This document shows positions 18,683 to 27,247 of a stretch of DNA of 43,437 bases, piece after piece; the first letter of the stretch is position 1, and the number at the start of each line of letters is the position of its first letter. Source of the stretch: a bacterium (lineage in GTDB: Bacteria > Zhuqueibacterota > Zhuqueibacteria > Zhuqueibacterales > Geothermadaptataceae); assembly GCA_024275575.1 (NCBI GenBank), contig JAJRYV010000086.1, positions 1 through 43,437 on the forward strand, read 5' to 3'. The position numbers and the translations under genes were made by a program. A model generated the notes under the pieces. It worked only from the letters and a program-made list of their open reading frames with translations, was not told the origin of the DNA and made no database searches.

Positions 18683-18766
18683 AAAATGTGCGACGCACTT
18701 CACGTGTAACTATCGATACATTTCGGAGGTGCTTGCTCTTCGTGAGAAAAGTGCGTCGCACGTTTT
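18683..18766. repeat. Long inverted repeat/hairpin, possible REP or MITE-like element or terminator
   Basis: The arms at 18688-18700 and 18749-18761 (GTGCGACGCACTT and its exact complement) are 13 bases each, extended outward by a G-T pair and A-T pairs to 18683 and 18766. After a four-base bulge, CACG at 18701-18704 can also pair with CGTG at 18741-18744. Each arm is nearly palindromic by itself. The right arm runs into CGTTTT, so it could terminate the large propeller gene that ends 33 bases upstream. The arrangement also resembles a palindromic repeat doublet. Confidence 0.6.
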
Positions 18767-18957
18767 GCGGTTTCCTGCTTTGAGTGATTTTATTTGAAAA
18801 ACCGCTTGTTTAAAATTGGGCAAACTTCTATCTTTTTTCGCGGGACACGTCTTGTTGTTTCCTTCTTCTCTTCCTTCGGGCTTCATTCGGTCTGATTCAG
18901 GCCCCACATCTTAAAACCTCTTTCATTTTTATTCAACCCCAAAACAGGAAGTGTTTT

Positions 18958-19368
18958 ATGCAGCGTTTCTGTCGTTTTCTTGTGGCGAACCGGAGAACAG
19001 TTCTCGCTGGTTTGCTGGTTTTTATGTTTTATGGTTTTCCGTCGTGTTATGATGATGAAGCAATTACCAATACCGTTGAGATCCCTTGCGAAGAAATAAT
19101 TGAAGAGGATGGGATGATCTTTCATAGAATCATTTATGAAGGGGAAGAATATAATCCCTGGGGATTTGTTCCCAATAGTAATCCATACACGGGGTTTGAC
19201 CTTACGGCGCCAACTTTTCTTCCACCAAACAACCTGCCTGAAGAATTTAGGATTGATTCTCTCAGAGTCCATCTAAAACTTGTTAAAGCACGTATTCCTG
19301 AGGGAGTCCGGCTATGGGCAGAGCCTTTCATTATTTTAAAAATAAATCTACTGGAAGAAAATAACTAA
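18958..19368 (+). CDS. Small putative lipoprotein preceding the M43 peptidase remnant
   Basis: The 136-residue product starts with two arginine-rich turns, a hydrophobic segment (about 16-28) and GFPSC, a plausible lipobox. The mature part is acidic. The C-terminal segment NLPEEFRIDSLRVHLKL followed by a tryptophan-containing strand and an isoleucine-rich end resembles small lipoproteins of Bacteroidota-type genomes in which a -IPxxF-x-DGLxV- strand precedes a WG strand; this comparison is by eye and weak. The ATG follows AGGAAGTG. It lies 33 bases before the M43 metalloprotease remnant, so it might have been a partner or inhibitor of that peptidase, which is a guess from position only. Confidence 0.6.
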   Translation: MQRFCRFLVANRRTVLAGLLVFMFYGFPSCYDDEAITNTVEIPCEEIIEEDGMIFHRIIYEGEEYNPWGFVPNSNPYTGFDLTAPTFLPPNNLPEEFRIDSLRVHLKLVKARIPEGVRLWAEPFIILKINLLEENN

Positions 19369-19401
19369 TCGAAGTTTAATTATTAAATTTTCCAGAAAGG
19401 A

Positions 19402-19746
19402 ATGAATAAAATAAAAAAATCAAGTGTGTTTATTATCTTGGTCTTTGGTTTCTTGGTAAATGTAATATTTGCTCAGATACACCGGTATGGGCTTGAAAGC
19501 CCAGATAAAAAAATACAAATCGACTATTCAAAAATATCAAATCAAAACCAACGAAACAGCGGCTTCGTTCCTGTAATATTTCACGTCATATACAGTTCGG
19601 GCAATGAAGGAAATGTTTCGGATTACACAATTCAAAAACAATTCAATGTGTTATCAGATATCCCTGGTCAGCAAGCGAAAGTGATTCTCAACATGGTTGT
19701 GTCATTGATTACCGAACCATGCCAGGTGGACCATTGCCTGGATTAA
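19402..19746 (+). pseudogene. M43-type metalloprotease remnant, N-terminal fragment
   Basis: The ATG follows AGAAAGGA. The readable part has a signal peptide (about residues 8-24) and the N-terminal hallmark of secreted M43 (pappalysin/cytophagalysin) peptidases, VPVIFHVIYSSGNEGNVSD, followed by IQKQFNVLSD. At about 19655 the frame stops making sense. Homologous reading resumes in another frame with YPWSASESDSQHGCVIDYRT, so some 70 residues normally found between these two segments are missing. The remaining codons to 19746 are out-of-frame read-through. This marks an internal deletion with a frame change, not a regulated event as far as can be seen. Confidence 0.78.
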
Positions 19747-20387
19747 ACCAAGGAAAAACACTCGTTCATGAAACAGGACATTATTGGGGGATCTATCATG
19801 TATTTGGTGAAAATTGTAAAACTGATGCGGATGAAGTGGATGGTACACCTATTCAAAAAGGAGATACTAATGGTTGTCCATCTTCAGCGGATTCATGTCC
19901 CGGGGAACCAGGATACGATGCGATCCACAATTACATGGATTACAGCGACGATGAATGTCTCTGGGAATTTTCTGCCGGTCAAATCGAACGTATGTGGGCG
20001 ATGAGAGATCAATACTGCCCCGGCATCGGCGGTTCCACCATTTATTTCACCAAAAATCTGGACATTGGTACCAACCAAATCTACGAATTCCGCAAAGGCA
20101 CTTACAAATTCTCTTCCGGCAAAAAAATCAATGTCTACGGTGAATTCAACGTTGACGGTTCTTCATCCAGCCCGATCACCCTCACCGCCGGCAGCAGTTC
20201 GTGGAACGGTATTTATTTCGTTTCCATTAGTGAGGGCAATCTTGATTATGCGGATATCAAAAATCTCTCCGGCAGTTATTATTCCGGTGCCATCACCATT
20301 TCCAACTCTTCACCGACATTTAGCCACTGCGATATCGAAGTCACTACCGGCTCCAATGTTTTTGCGGTTTATCAAACAGGCAATTAG
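19659..20387 (+). pseudogene. M43-type metalloprotease remnant, catalytic fragment
   Basis: In this frame the catalytic domain is intact: GKTLVHETGHYWGIYH contains the metzincin zinc motif HExxHxxGxxH (first histidine codon at 19767), followed by cysteine-bearing loops (ENCKTDADEV and GCPSSADSCPGE) and the Met-turn IHNYMDYSDDEC. These are typical of the M43B family. After about 20030 comes a beta-helix-like region (IYFTKNLDIGTNQIYEF and repeated strand-turn units) that could be a carbohydrate-binding or autotransporter-like segment. The frame is ended by TAG at 20385-20387, but the same frame then continues to read sensibly. The zinc-binding residues look preserved, so decay may be recent. 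Confidence 0.78.
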
Positions 20388-21078
20388 GACACGCCAATCT
20401 TTTACAAATGCAAAATCAAAAGCAATTCCCGGTCGGCATTTAAAACCAGCGGTTCCAATGGTTATCTTTCCATTTATGACAGTGAAATTATTTAGAATTC
20501 AAGCAATCCGGCCATTGTTGCGATCACCGGCATCGTCGAATTCTGGGCGGTGGCAACCCATTTCCAGGGTAAAAATAAGATCAAAGGCGGTAAGCTTTAT
20601 GCGACCAATACCGGAATTATCCGCGCCGGTTTGTATTCAGGCCAAAGAGATATCAACCATTTCTGCGATAGCGGTGCATCGACCCTGCACGTTTCCAGCG
20701 GCGACGTCATTTATGCAAAATATAATTACTGGTACAACGTCGCTGCGCCAACTCAAATAAACATGGGCGTCACGATTTATTATGACAACAACCTCGGCTC
20801 CTCAAGTTGCTCCGGTGTCTATAAAACCAAAGAAAACCTAACATCGCTCCCCCTGGTTTTAGCAAACCTGCGGTAAACCAGCAATCATTCTCAGCGGGGT
20901 CATGCCGGTTGCGCACACGGCTTTGCTGGAATTGGGCGCTTTGAATGCGGCGGTGAAATCGACAGCAACCATGGTGTTTATCGAAAGCCTGGCACGGCAG
21001 TTCACTTCGGGGACATATATTTATACTTTACAAGCCGGCGGGCGCAAAGCTTCGGCGCAGTTGAGGATTTTGAAATGA
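20388..21078 (+). pseudogene. M43-type metalloprotease remnant, C-terminal part
   Basis: The catalytic frame continues past TAG (20385-20387) as DTPIFYKCKIKSNSRSAFKT, meets a second TAG at 20493-20495, then runs on through NSSNPAIVAITGIVEFWAVA to a TAA at 20874-20876. The beta-helix-like pattern (GVVEFW, GGKLYATNTGII, DVIYAKYNYW) is continuous across both stops. One base later, in the next frame (from 20875), the sequence reads as the end of a sorting domain: SGTYIYTLQAGG and AQLRILK, stopping at TGA 21076-21078. So the ancestral gene ran to about 21078 and has a frameshift near 20870. The central sorting-domain signature NPFNP has been lost. Confidence 0.7.
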
Positions 21079-21146
21079 GGAAAAACGGGATTGGACAGCC
21101 TGTTTAGTAACTACACTGGCTGCCGCTCCCGTTGGCGCTGTCTTCG

Positions 21147-21200
21147 CTTGATGGAAGCAAGCCGTTTAGCACGGTTAGGAAGATGAGCCTGATTCGATAG
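21147..21200 (+). pseudogene. Fossil sorting-domain tail
   Basis: In frame, this stretch reads LDGSKPFSTVRKMSLIR and then TAG. It matches the last residues of the intact propeller protein (KFVKTRKMSLIR at 18615-18650), with 20 identical bases at the end of both (AATGAGCCTGATTCGATAG, or G in place of the first A). It is a fragment of a second C-terminal domain left behind by recombination or deletion between sorted-protein genes. Confidence 0.65.
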
Positions 21201-21212
21201 GAAATCGAGTAT

Positions 21213-21235
21213 AAAAACCTGGCAGGTTTTTTTTT
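21213..21235 (+). terminator. Rho-independent terminator-like hairpin
   Basis: AAAAACCT (21213-21220) pairs with AGGTTTTT (21224-21231) around a GGC loop, and T residues run on to 21235. It follows the fossil sorting tail and probably served the ancestral gene. The core AAAAACCTGGC recurs in the palindrome at 43187-43211. Confidence 0.65.
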
Positions 21236-21376
21236 ACTCCAATCCAGCCGGCCATTTTCTTCCCTGTTTTAAAAATATTGCTATTGTCAGAAGTATATGT
21301 TAAATTTTCATCATAGGAAACGTTTGGGAATCCCTGTCAGCGAAGCGCGAGTTCAATTTTTTCGAACTATTTAAAG

Positions 21377-21604
21377 ATGAGCGGAAAGATGCAATTAGAA
21401 TGCAACGGCAAAAAGAAATGCCTGAATGAAATCGATCTGCGGTCTGTACTCTCTGTTGCCCAAAATAGCAATGCCGGTACGGTCAATCCGGGTATCGATA
21501 TGCCGATGCGAGTGATTTTAAAATGCCGGCATTGCACCGAAGGCCGGGTGGTCATCACCGGTGATATGTTTTGGAACCAGCATTTTGAGACGCTTGCCGG
21601 CTGA
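21377..21604 (+). CDS. Small CxxC protein, hypothetical
   Basis: This 75-residue ORF has no strong ribosome site, but its composition looks protein-like: MQLECNGKKKCLNEID at the start and MRVILKCRHCTEGRVVITGD in the second half, with a CxxC pair that could be half of a metal site together with the earlier cysteines. Nothing I recognise matches it. It lies alone between the M43 remnant and the convergent VWA gene. It could be a small zinc-binding protein or a chance ORF; the minus-strand ORF over the same bases looks less convincing. Confidence 0.42.
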   Translation: MSGKMQLECNGKKKCLNEIDLRSVLSVAQNSNAGTVNPGIDMPMRVILKCRHCTEGRVVITGDMFWNQHFETLAG

Positions 21605-21663
21605 ATGGCAAGGGAGGGCGCCCGGTTTGCGCCAGGCGCACAGATATTTCATTTTTTATGAGG

Positions 21664-21816
21664 TTACTTAACAAGACTGACCTTCTGCAATCCCCTGTAG
21701 CGATTCCCGCTTGAACTCAGCATCAACACTTCGATAAAATAAGCCCCACTGGCGACTTGTCTGCCGGAAAAATCACGCCCGTTCCAAACATAACTGAAAG
21801 TTCCCGGTGCGTCGAT
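21664..21816 (-). other. In-frame continuation of the VWA protein's sorting domain after TAG
   Basis: Reading straight through TAG, the frame gives IDAPGTFSYVWNGRDFSGRQ, then VASGAYFIEVLML and LQKVSLVK, ending at TAA 21664-21666. This is a textbook second half of the sorting/FlgD-like domain, with the W-x-G-x-D-x-x-G and V-A-S-G-x-Y-F motifs. It shows that the TAG is recent, or is read through, because the tail has kept its frame and consensus. Confidence 0.8.
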
Positions 21817-24078
21817 CTAAAATGCTGCGCTTTTCAACATTTGGCCAACAGAATTATAAATGTGGATAGCAGCATGCGCTGCCTCCGGTGCGTCGTAGAC
21901 GACTTTTGTCGTCGGATTAAAAGGATTGGGAAATGCCGGATAAAGTTTGAAATCCTGTGGCAGCTCCCGCACCTGCGAAGTCGTGCTTTCCAATTCGTCA
22001 CCCTCGTTTATCTGTCCTTGTGTGCCCACAAAGGCAATTCGTTTAAAAGTTACATCCTGCAGTGCTTGCGCATGGCGCGAAAATAAATTAATTCGTACAA
22101 TTTCCCCATTTTGATGCTCAAATATGCTGCCGCCAGGCGCCATGAATGCCACAGAAACTTCCCCTTTTTCGCGATCGTGGTGCACAAGTCGCAGTGGTTG
22201 CTGCGTCCATTTTGCACCGGCAAAAATAGCGATCGAATCGATTCTTCCGGTCGGGTAATTCATTTTAAATGTCAGGCCGGCAAGTGCATTGCCACTTTGA
22301 TTATGCCAGAAGAGTTGTATTTGTTTTCCACCGTAATCACCATTTTTTTGGCTTTGAACAGAAAGACTGCCCTGTGGCGCTGGCTGTTTTTTCTCCACCG
22401 CCAAAATCTCATTCGAACCCGGTTGCCGGCGGGTAAAAGCCCAGTTCACGGCGATGGGAATGAGATCACGCTCATCGATTGAGCCGCTGCCATCGGCATC
22501 AGCAAAAGTTGCCTGCGTTTGTGAAAATTTGTTGACGATCTGCGGCTCCCAGGCGAGACGATCGGCAGCCGCGCGTGCCGGGCCGCGCATATCCCAATAC
22601 AACCCGAGACGTAAAACATCGCTAAGCTCGACAATGCCGTTATGATTGGCGTCACCCGGCCAGACCCACATGCCGTCGGTAAAAGTTTCCTCGCCCTCAA
22701 TGGTTAATGCAACCGCACAGCCGCGTAAATTTTGCGAGGTAATATTTGCCATTGAAAACAACAATCCCGTACTGTCGATAAGACTGGAATCGGATTGAAA
22801 GATGATTTCTGCAAGCGTGCCTTTGCCGGTAAAAACAGCGTCAGGGTCTAAAGTTTCGATGGAAAAATCGATTTCCCCCTCATTTTCGCGCACAGTAAAA
22901 TCAAAGGCGCGGCTACTTTCCTGACCGAGCACGGAACCGGCGGATATCGCCGCACTGCCCCTGGTCAAACGCAGCAGATTTGCATCGTATGCAAGAGTGA
23001 AATCAAGGCGCTTTAAATTAAATAAAGGCCGGCTGGCCGGCGGAATCTCCACCCGCAAACGGAATGCTTCACCAGCCCGGGGAGGCTTGCCGATTTCCGG
23101 CTTGAGCGTCACAAAATAGCCGGGAGCTGTGTACTGCTGCGTTAGTTCGCCGCGTTTTCCACCTTGCTGCACCTCAATTTGCAACGTGCGGCTGCTGCCG
23201 TCTTCGATGCAATTCTGCGCAGTGTATGTAAGTTCGTAGTACTGATTTGAAATGATGTACGCAATTTGTTGGTAAATACTTGCGAGCTCTGTCGTTGTTG
23301 GTGAGCGGAAATACTGACCGTTGCTAGCAGTGGCAATACGTTGCATCACGGCTTCGGTTTTTCCGTTCAGGGTGCGCCCGAGACCGATGAGATAAACCGG
23401 GATGCCTTCTGTTTCGAGGGTGCTGAGCAAGGTTTCCAACCGGGTCGAACTGCGACTGTCGTGGCCATCGGCGAGCACCACTATGGCTTTCTTTCCCTGG
23501 ATGGGCTTTGTTATGCGCAAACCTTCAACGAGTGCGTCGTAGAGCGCGGTGCCGCGGCCGGTTTTTAATCCATTGATCGCCGCGACGATGGCGTTTTTAT
23601 CGAAAGTAAATTCATGCACCACTCGGGCATTGGCATCAAATGAAATCAACGCAGCCTGATCCAGCGGATTGAGCAGATTGACAAAATCAATCGCAGCGAT
23701 TTTTGCCGCCGGCAGGTCGGAATCCATGCTGCCGCTGATGTCCATAATCATCGTGATGGCCGCACCGCCGGAATCGCCGCCAAAGGAAGCCAGCGTCTGG
23801 CTCGATTGTTCGATGCGGTCTTCCCAGAGGGTAAAGTTGGTGAGTTCCAGATCGGTGACCATACTGCTGTCGCTCTGGCGAATTTTTAATGCGGCGGTGA
23901 TATCCGGGAAATTGCCGGTATCGAGAGAAATCAGCTCGATATCGAGGGAGGCATTACCCTGAGCAAGTAATCTTTGTGCATGAAAAACGGTGGCAAACAA
24001 AATCGTAAGCAATAAAAGAAACCGGATCACCGGTGAAACGTGCCCCCGGTTAAAATTTGTTGATATCATATTCATCAT
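21817..24078 (-). CDS. Secreted von Willebrand factor A protein with cohesin-like and dockerin-like modules, truncated at a TAG
   Basis: The 753-residue protein has an N-terminal hydrophobic segment (about residues 18-40), a VWA domain (about 105-300) with a complete metal-ion site motif DISGSMDS (D113, S115, S117), and a cohesin-like beta-sandwich (about 345-460). Next comes a dockerin-like pair of calcium loops: GDANHNGIVELSDVLRLGLY and DADGSGSIDERDLIPIAVNW. A second cohesin-like unit follows (about 575-690), then the sorting domain start LYPAFPNPFNPTTKVVYDAP. The ORF ends at TAG 21817-21819, in the middle of the sorting domain after GQMLKSAAF. The same frame reads on for 50 sensible codons (see the next feature). 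Without its end the domain is probably not functional for secretion. A role in adhesion or protein binding outside the cell is likely. Confidence 0.85.
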   Translation of the reverse strand: MMNMISTNFNRGHVSPVIRFLLLLTILFATVFHAQRLLAQGNASLDIELISLDTGNFPDITAALKIRQSDSSMVTDLELTNFTLWEDRIEQSSQTLASFGGDSGGAAITMIMDISGSMDSDLPAAKIAAIDFVNLLNPLDQAALISFDANARVVHEFTFDKNAIVAAINGLKTGRGTALYDALVEGLRITKPIQGKKAIVVLADGHDSRSSTRLETLLSTLETEGIPVYLIGLGRTLNGKTEAVMQRIATASNGQYFRSPTTTELASIYQQIAYIISNQYYELTYTAQNCIEDGSSRTLQIEVQQGGKRGELTQQYTAPGYFVTLKPEIGKPPRAGEAFRLRVEIPPASRPLFNLKRLDFTLAYDANLLRLTRGSAAISAGSVLGQESSRAFDFTVRENEGEIDFSIETLDPDAVFTGKGTLAEIIFQSDSSLIDSTGLLFSMANITSQNLRGCAVALTIEGEETFTDGMWVWPGDANHNGIVELSDVLRLGLYWDMRGPARAAADRLAWEPQIVNKFSQTQATFADADGSGSIDERDLIPIAVNWAFTRRQPGSNEILAVEKKQPAPQGSLSVQSQKNGDYGGKQIQLFWHNQSGNALAGLTFKMNYPTGRIDSIAIFAGAKWTQQPLRLVHHDREKGEVSVAFMAPGGSIFEHQNGEIVRINLFSRHAQALQDVTFKRIAFVGTQGQINEGDELESTTSQVRELPQDFKLYPAFPNPFNPTTKVVYDAPEAAHAAIHIYNSVGQMLKSAAF

Positions 24079-24561
24079 GGTGCTGTGCCTCGTTGCATTG
24101 TATTTTCTGTACGCCGAGAGAATGCAAACACTGTGCTAAAAATTATCATCCGGCTCTATACGTTTAATTTACAATAAGTTGATTGCTTGATGCCGGTTCG
24201 GATTTAATCCGCTTTAAACGGCAAATGACGAATATTTCATTTCTCAATTACAGAAATCATATTTCATGCCGACACTTGCTTTTTTTGTTATGGCCGGGTT
24301 GCCCGCTCAATTCCGCCATTACCGCAGTGATATTTTCAATCGGGAAATTTCACTTTACATTTAACAAATTTAATGGCTTATTGGAAATTGGCAATATCTG
24401 TTCAGCGCTCAATGCAGATGCCGGGCATGCCGAAGCAGGAGCATCCTCTGTTCAATGTTAAATGACGATAAACTCTGAGACACCAACCAGCATTTTACTT
24501 GAAATTAATTTCGGAGAAGGAAAGTTTGCCGCAGCCGGCTGGCTTAATAGCTTAAAAACCG
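24079..24561. other. Divergent intergenic region without a gene
   Basis: These 483 bases lie between the divergent VWA and M1 peptidase genes and presumably hold both promoters. ORFs here (for example 24183-24461) have no recognisable protein pattern. I found no strong operator, RNA or repeat. Confidence 0.45.
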
Positions 24562-26550
24562 ATGAAAAAAAACAGACCAACAATTTTGCCCATTTTCATT
24601 GTACTGTTTCTGCTTCCCTGTTTATCGCAGGCGCAAATCGACAGGAGCAGTATCCAATATGAAGATGTCGCAGCATTTGAGCGAGATCGAAACGAGGCGC
24701 TCTTTCTGCGCAAAAAATCAAAAAAGCAGTTCTCCGGCAAAGTGACAGAATATGACGCTATGTATTATAAACTCGACCTCGACATCAGGCCGGATGACAG
24801 GTTGCTTGCCGGCAGTGTACTTGTTCGCGGGCGCAGTATCGTCGCCGCGCTCGATACGATCGCCCTTTCTCTGCACGCTGCGATGCAGGTGGATTCCATC
24901 GCCGGTGAAATACGCTCATGGCGTCACAGCGAAGATGAATTGCTCGTCGTGCTCAATTCACCGGTGGTGATGGATTCCATTTTCACGATTGAAGTCTTTT
25001 ATCAGGGCAACCCGGCCAGTGGCGGATTTGGCGGCTTCGGTTTCAACAGACAAAATAACGAGCATATCATCTGGTCTCTGAGCGAGCCCTATTACGCCCG
25101 CACCTGGTGGCCGTGTAAAGATTATCCCAACGATAAAGCGGATTCCGTCGATATTATTCTCACCGTGCCGGAAAATTTGACCGCTGTTTCCAACGGCAGC
25201 CTGGTTTCGGTCGTAACCAATGCCGATCAGACAAAAACGTTTCACTGGTTCGAAAAATATCCCATCACAACCTATCTCGTTTCCGTGGCGATCACTAATT
25301 ATGAAAAATACTCCCAGTGGTTTAAATATTCGCCCACCGATTCGATGGAAATTACCCATTATATTTATCCCGGTCAGCTTGATTTTGCCCGGGGGCAACT
25401 AACCAGTCTGCCAGACATGCTGGCATTTTTCCACCAAACTTTCGGCCCCTACCCCTTTCTCGATGAAAAATACGGTATCGCCCAGTTCCCCTGGGGCGGC
25501 GGCATGGAGCATCAGACCATCAGCAGCCAGGGCGGCTTCGGTGAAACATTAAACGTGCATGAGCTGGCACACCAGTGGTTCGGTGATCTCATCACCGCTG
25601 CCAACTGGCCGGATATCTGGATGAATGAGGGATTTGCCGCTTACAGCGAGGCGCTCTATTTTGAACACCGCAACGGTGCGGATTACTACCACACCTACAT
25701 GAGTTTCAAAAAGAAAAAATATACGGGTACGATTTACCGTACCGACACCACAACAGTGGGGGCGATTTTCAACCGCATCGTCTATGATAAAGGGGCGTGG
25801 GTTCTGCACATGCTGCGCAAAATTTTGGGGGATGAGACATTTTTCGGCATGCTCCGGGCCTATGTCGCCGATTCACGTTTTGCCTTCAACACCACCTCGA
25901 CGGATCGCTTTCGTAAATTTTGTGAGGATTACAGCGACCGCAATCTCGAATGGTTTTTCAACCAGTGGATTTACGGCAGCGGCAGGCCGGTTTATCAATA
26001 TTGCTGGGAATCAAGCGCGGGAACCGAAGACTATCTGCTCGATCTGCAGATTGAACAAACGCAATTGGATGAATACCAGCTCTTCGTTATGCCCCTCGAT
26101 TTCCATTTCAGCTCGGCAGATGCTGAAACAACCGTCACCGTTTTCAACGACCGGCCGTCACAGAATTTTGAGATTCACCTGCGATTCAACCCTGAAACGG
26201 TTTTGCTGGACCGTGATAACTGGGTGCTGAAAAGAATTTCTCCCGGCGGTTGCGATTCAACTGCGGTTGTGGGTTATAAAGTGATGCAAAGTTATCCCAA
26301 TCCATTTACAAAAAGCACGCGCATCAATGTTTATCTGCCCTTCACGACGGGCAAACCGGTTTTGCAAATTTATGATATCCGCGGCCGGCTGGTGCGTAAA
26401 ATGCGCATTGATTTACCCAACACCGGCGCTAACTATTTCAACTGGGATGGCCATGATGATGCCGGAATGCAGGTTGCCAGCGGTATTTATTACTATACTG
26501 TATCCATCGATAAACATTTGTTTAAAAAGAAAATGGTCTACATTCATTAA
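24562..26550 (+). CDS. Secreted M1-family aminopeptidase with C-terminal sorting domain
   Basis: This 662-residue zinc aminopeptidase starts with a signal peptide (about residues 8-24). The M1 N-terminal beta-domain follows, then the exopeptidase motif GGGMEHQT, the zinc site HELAHQWFG (H333, E334, H337) and WMNEGFAAY with the third ligand E356 at the standard distance. A probable catalytic tyrosine is Y408 in YDKGAW. The region after about 500 is shorter than in aminopeptidase N. The C-terminus (about 575-662) is a sorting domain with SYPNPFTKSTRINVYL, DIRGRLVRKM and SGIYYYTVS. It should remove N-terminal residues from peptides outside the cell or at the surface. The protein looks intact, with all metal and catalytic residues. 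The ribosome site is weak. The downstream lipoprotein gene starts 85 bases later. Confidence 0.92.
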   Translation: MKKNRPTILPIFIVLFLLPCLSQAQIDRSSIQYEDVAAFERDRNEALFLRKKSKKQFSGKVTEYDAMYYKLDLDIRPDDRLLAGSVLVRGRSIVAALDTIALSLHAAMQVDSIAGEIRSWRHSEDELLVVLNSPVVMDSIFTIEVFYQGNPASGGFGGFGFNRQNNEHIIWSLSEPYYARTWWPCKDYPNDKADSVDIILTVPENLTAVSNGSLVSVVTNADQTKTFHWFEKYPITTYLVSVAITNYEKYSQWFKYSPTDSMEITHYIYPGQLDFARGQLTSLPDMLAFFHQTFGPYPFLDEKYGIAQFPWGGGMEHQTISSQGGFGETLNVHELAHQWFGDLITAANWPDIWMNEGFAAYSEALYFEHRNGADYYHTYMSFKKKKYTGTIYRTDTTTVGAIFNRIVYDKGAWVLHMLRKILGDETFFGMLRAYVADSRFAFNTTSTDRFRKFCEDYSDRNLEWFFNQWIYGSGRPVYQYCWESSAGTEDYLLDLQIEQTQLDEYQLFVMPLDFHFSSADAETTVTVFNDRPSQNFEIHLRFNPETVLLDRDNWVLKRISPGGCDSTAVVGYKVMQSYPNPFTKSTRINVYLPFTTGKPVLQIYDIRGRLVRKMRIDLPNTGANYFNWDGHDDAGMQVASGIYYYTVSIDKHLFKKKMVYIH

Positions 26551-26635
26551 GTCTGCGGATATTTTTTTATTTGAAAAACGCGTGCAACAACCTATCTTGC
26601 TTAAAATAATTCCTGCACTTCTTTTGAGAAAAACA

Positions 26636-27235
26636 ATGCTGCATGTCCGGGTGCTGATTTACGGCCTTCTTTCCATATCAATTTTTTCCAATTGCACCAA
26701 TCCATTCTCGACACGGGAACCGGAAGAGCCAACCTCAGCGCGCCAGAGCTGGCTGCAACCGCGGCAACCGGAACTCGTTCTGGAGAATATGCGTAATGCC
26801 ATTCTCGAATTGAACAGCGACAATTACTTGCGCTCCCTCAGCGATACCGGCAAAGCTCTACCGCCCTTCAAATTCATTGCCGCGCCGGATGTTGCCGCTG
26901 AAAATCCTGGTGTTTTTAACGTTTGGAACAAAGAAAATGAGCGTAGTTATTTTACTGTATTAAGTGCGATCACCCCGGCGGATTCGTTGCATTTTGTCTC
27001 ATTTAAAACCAGCAAAATCGATTTTTCCGGTGAAGCAGCGCTTCTCATCAGCAATTATACTTTGCGTATTCACCACACCCAACAGGCACAGGGCATTCCT
27101 GCCGTCGTACAGGGCGAGGCGCGATTTACACTCATGGCCGATACATTCGGAGACTGGGCGATCATCGAATGGCAGGATATTTCAACCGAGGCAGCGCCGA
27201 CGTGGAGCATTTTTAAAGCCAATTTCGGACAGTAA
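26636..27235 (+). CDS. Lipoprotein with NTF2-like fold
   Basis: The 199-residue protein starts at an ATG with a signal peptide and lipobox ending IFSNC (cysteine at about 20). The frame is open further upstream, but that part lies inside the M1 gene and has no signal sequence, so I chose 26636. After a proline-rich linker comes PELVLENMRNAILELNSDNY, then a beta region ending in FTLMADTFGDWAIIEWQDIS. This pattern of helix followed by a curved sheet with a GxWxIxxWxD ending is typical of NTF2/SnoaL-like folds seen in many bacterial lipoproteins. The function is not known. It lies 12 bases before the deacetylase gene and is probably in the same operon. Confidence 0.78.
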   Translation: MLHVRVLIYGLLSISIFSNCTNPFSTREPEEPTSARQSWLQPRQPELVLENMRNAILELNSDNYLRSLSDTGKALPPFKFIAAPDVAAENPGVFNVWNKENERSYFTVLSAITPADSLHFVSFKTSKIDFSGEAALLISNYTLRIHHTQQAQGIPAVVQGEARFTLMADTFGDWAIIEWQDISTEAAPTWSIFKANFGQ

Positions 27236-27247
27236 ACCGGGGAAACT

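Noticed and set aside
26327-26635. Upstream extension of the NTF2-like lipoprotein frame into the M1 peptidase gene
   Set aside because: The extension overlaps the well-supported peptidase C-terminus and would remove the lipobox from the N-terminus.
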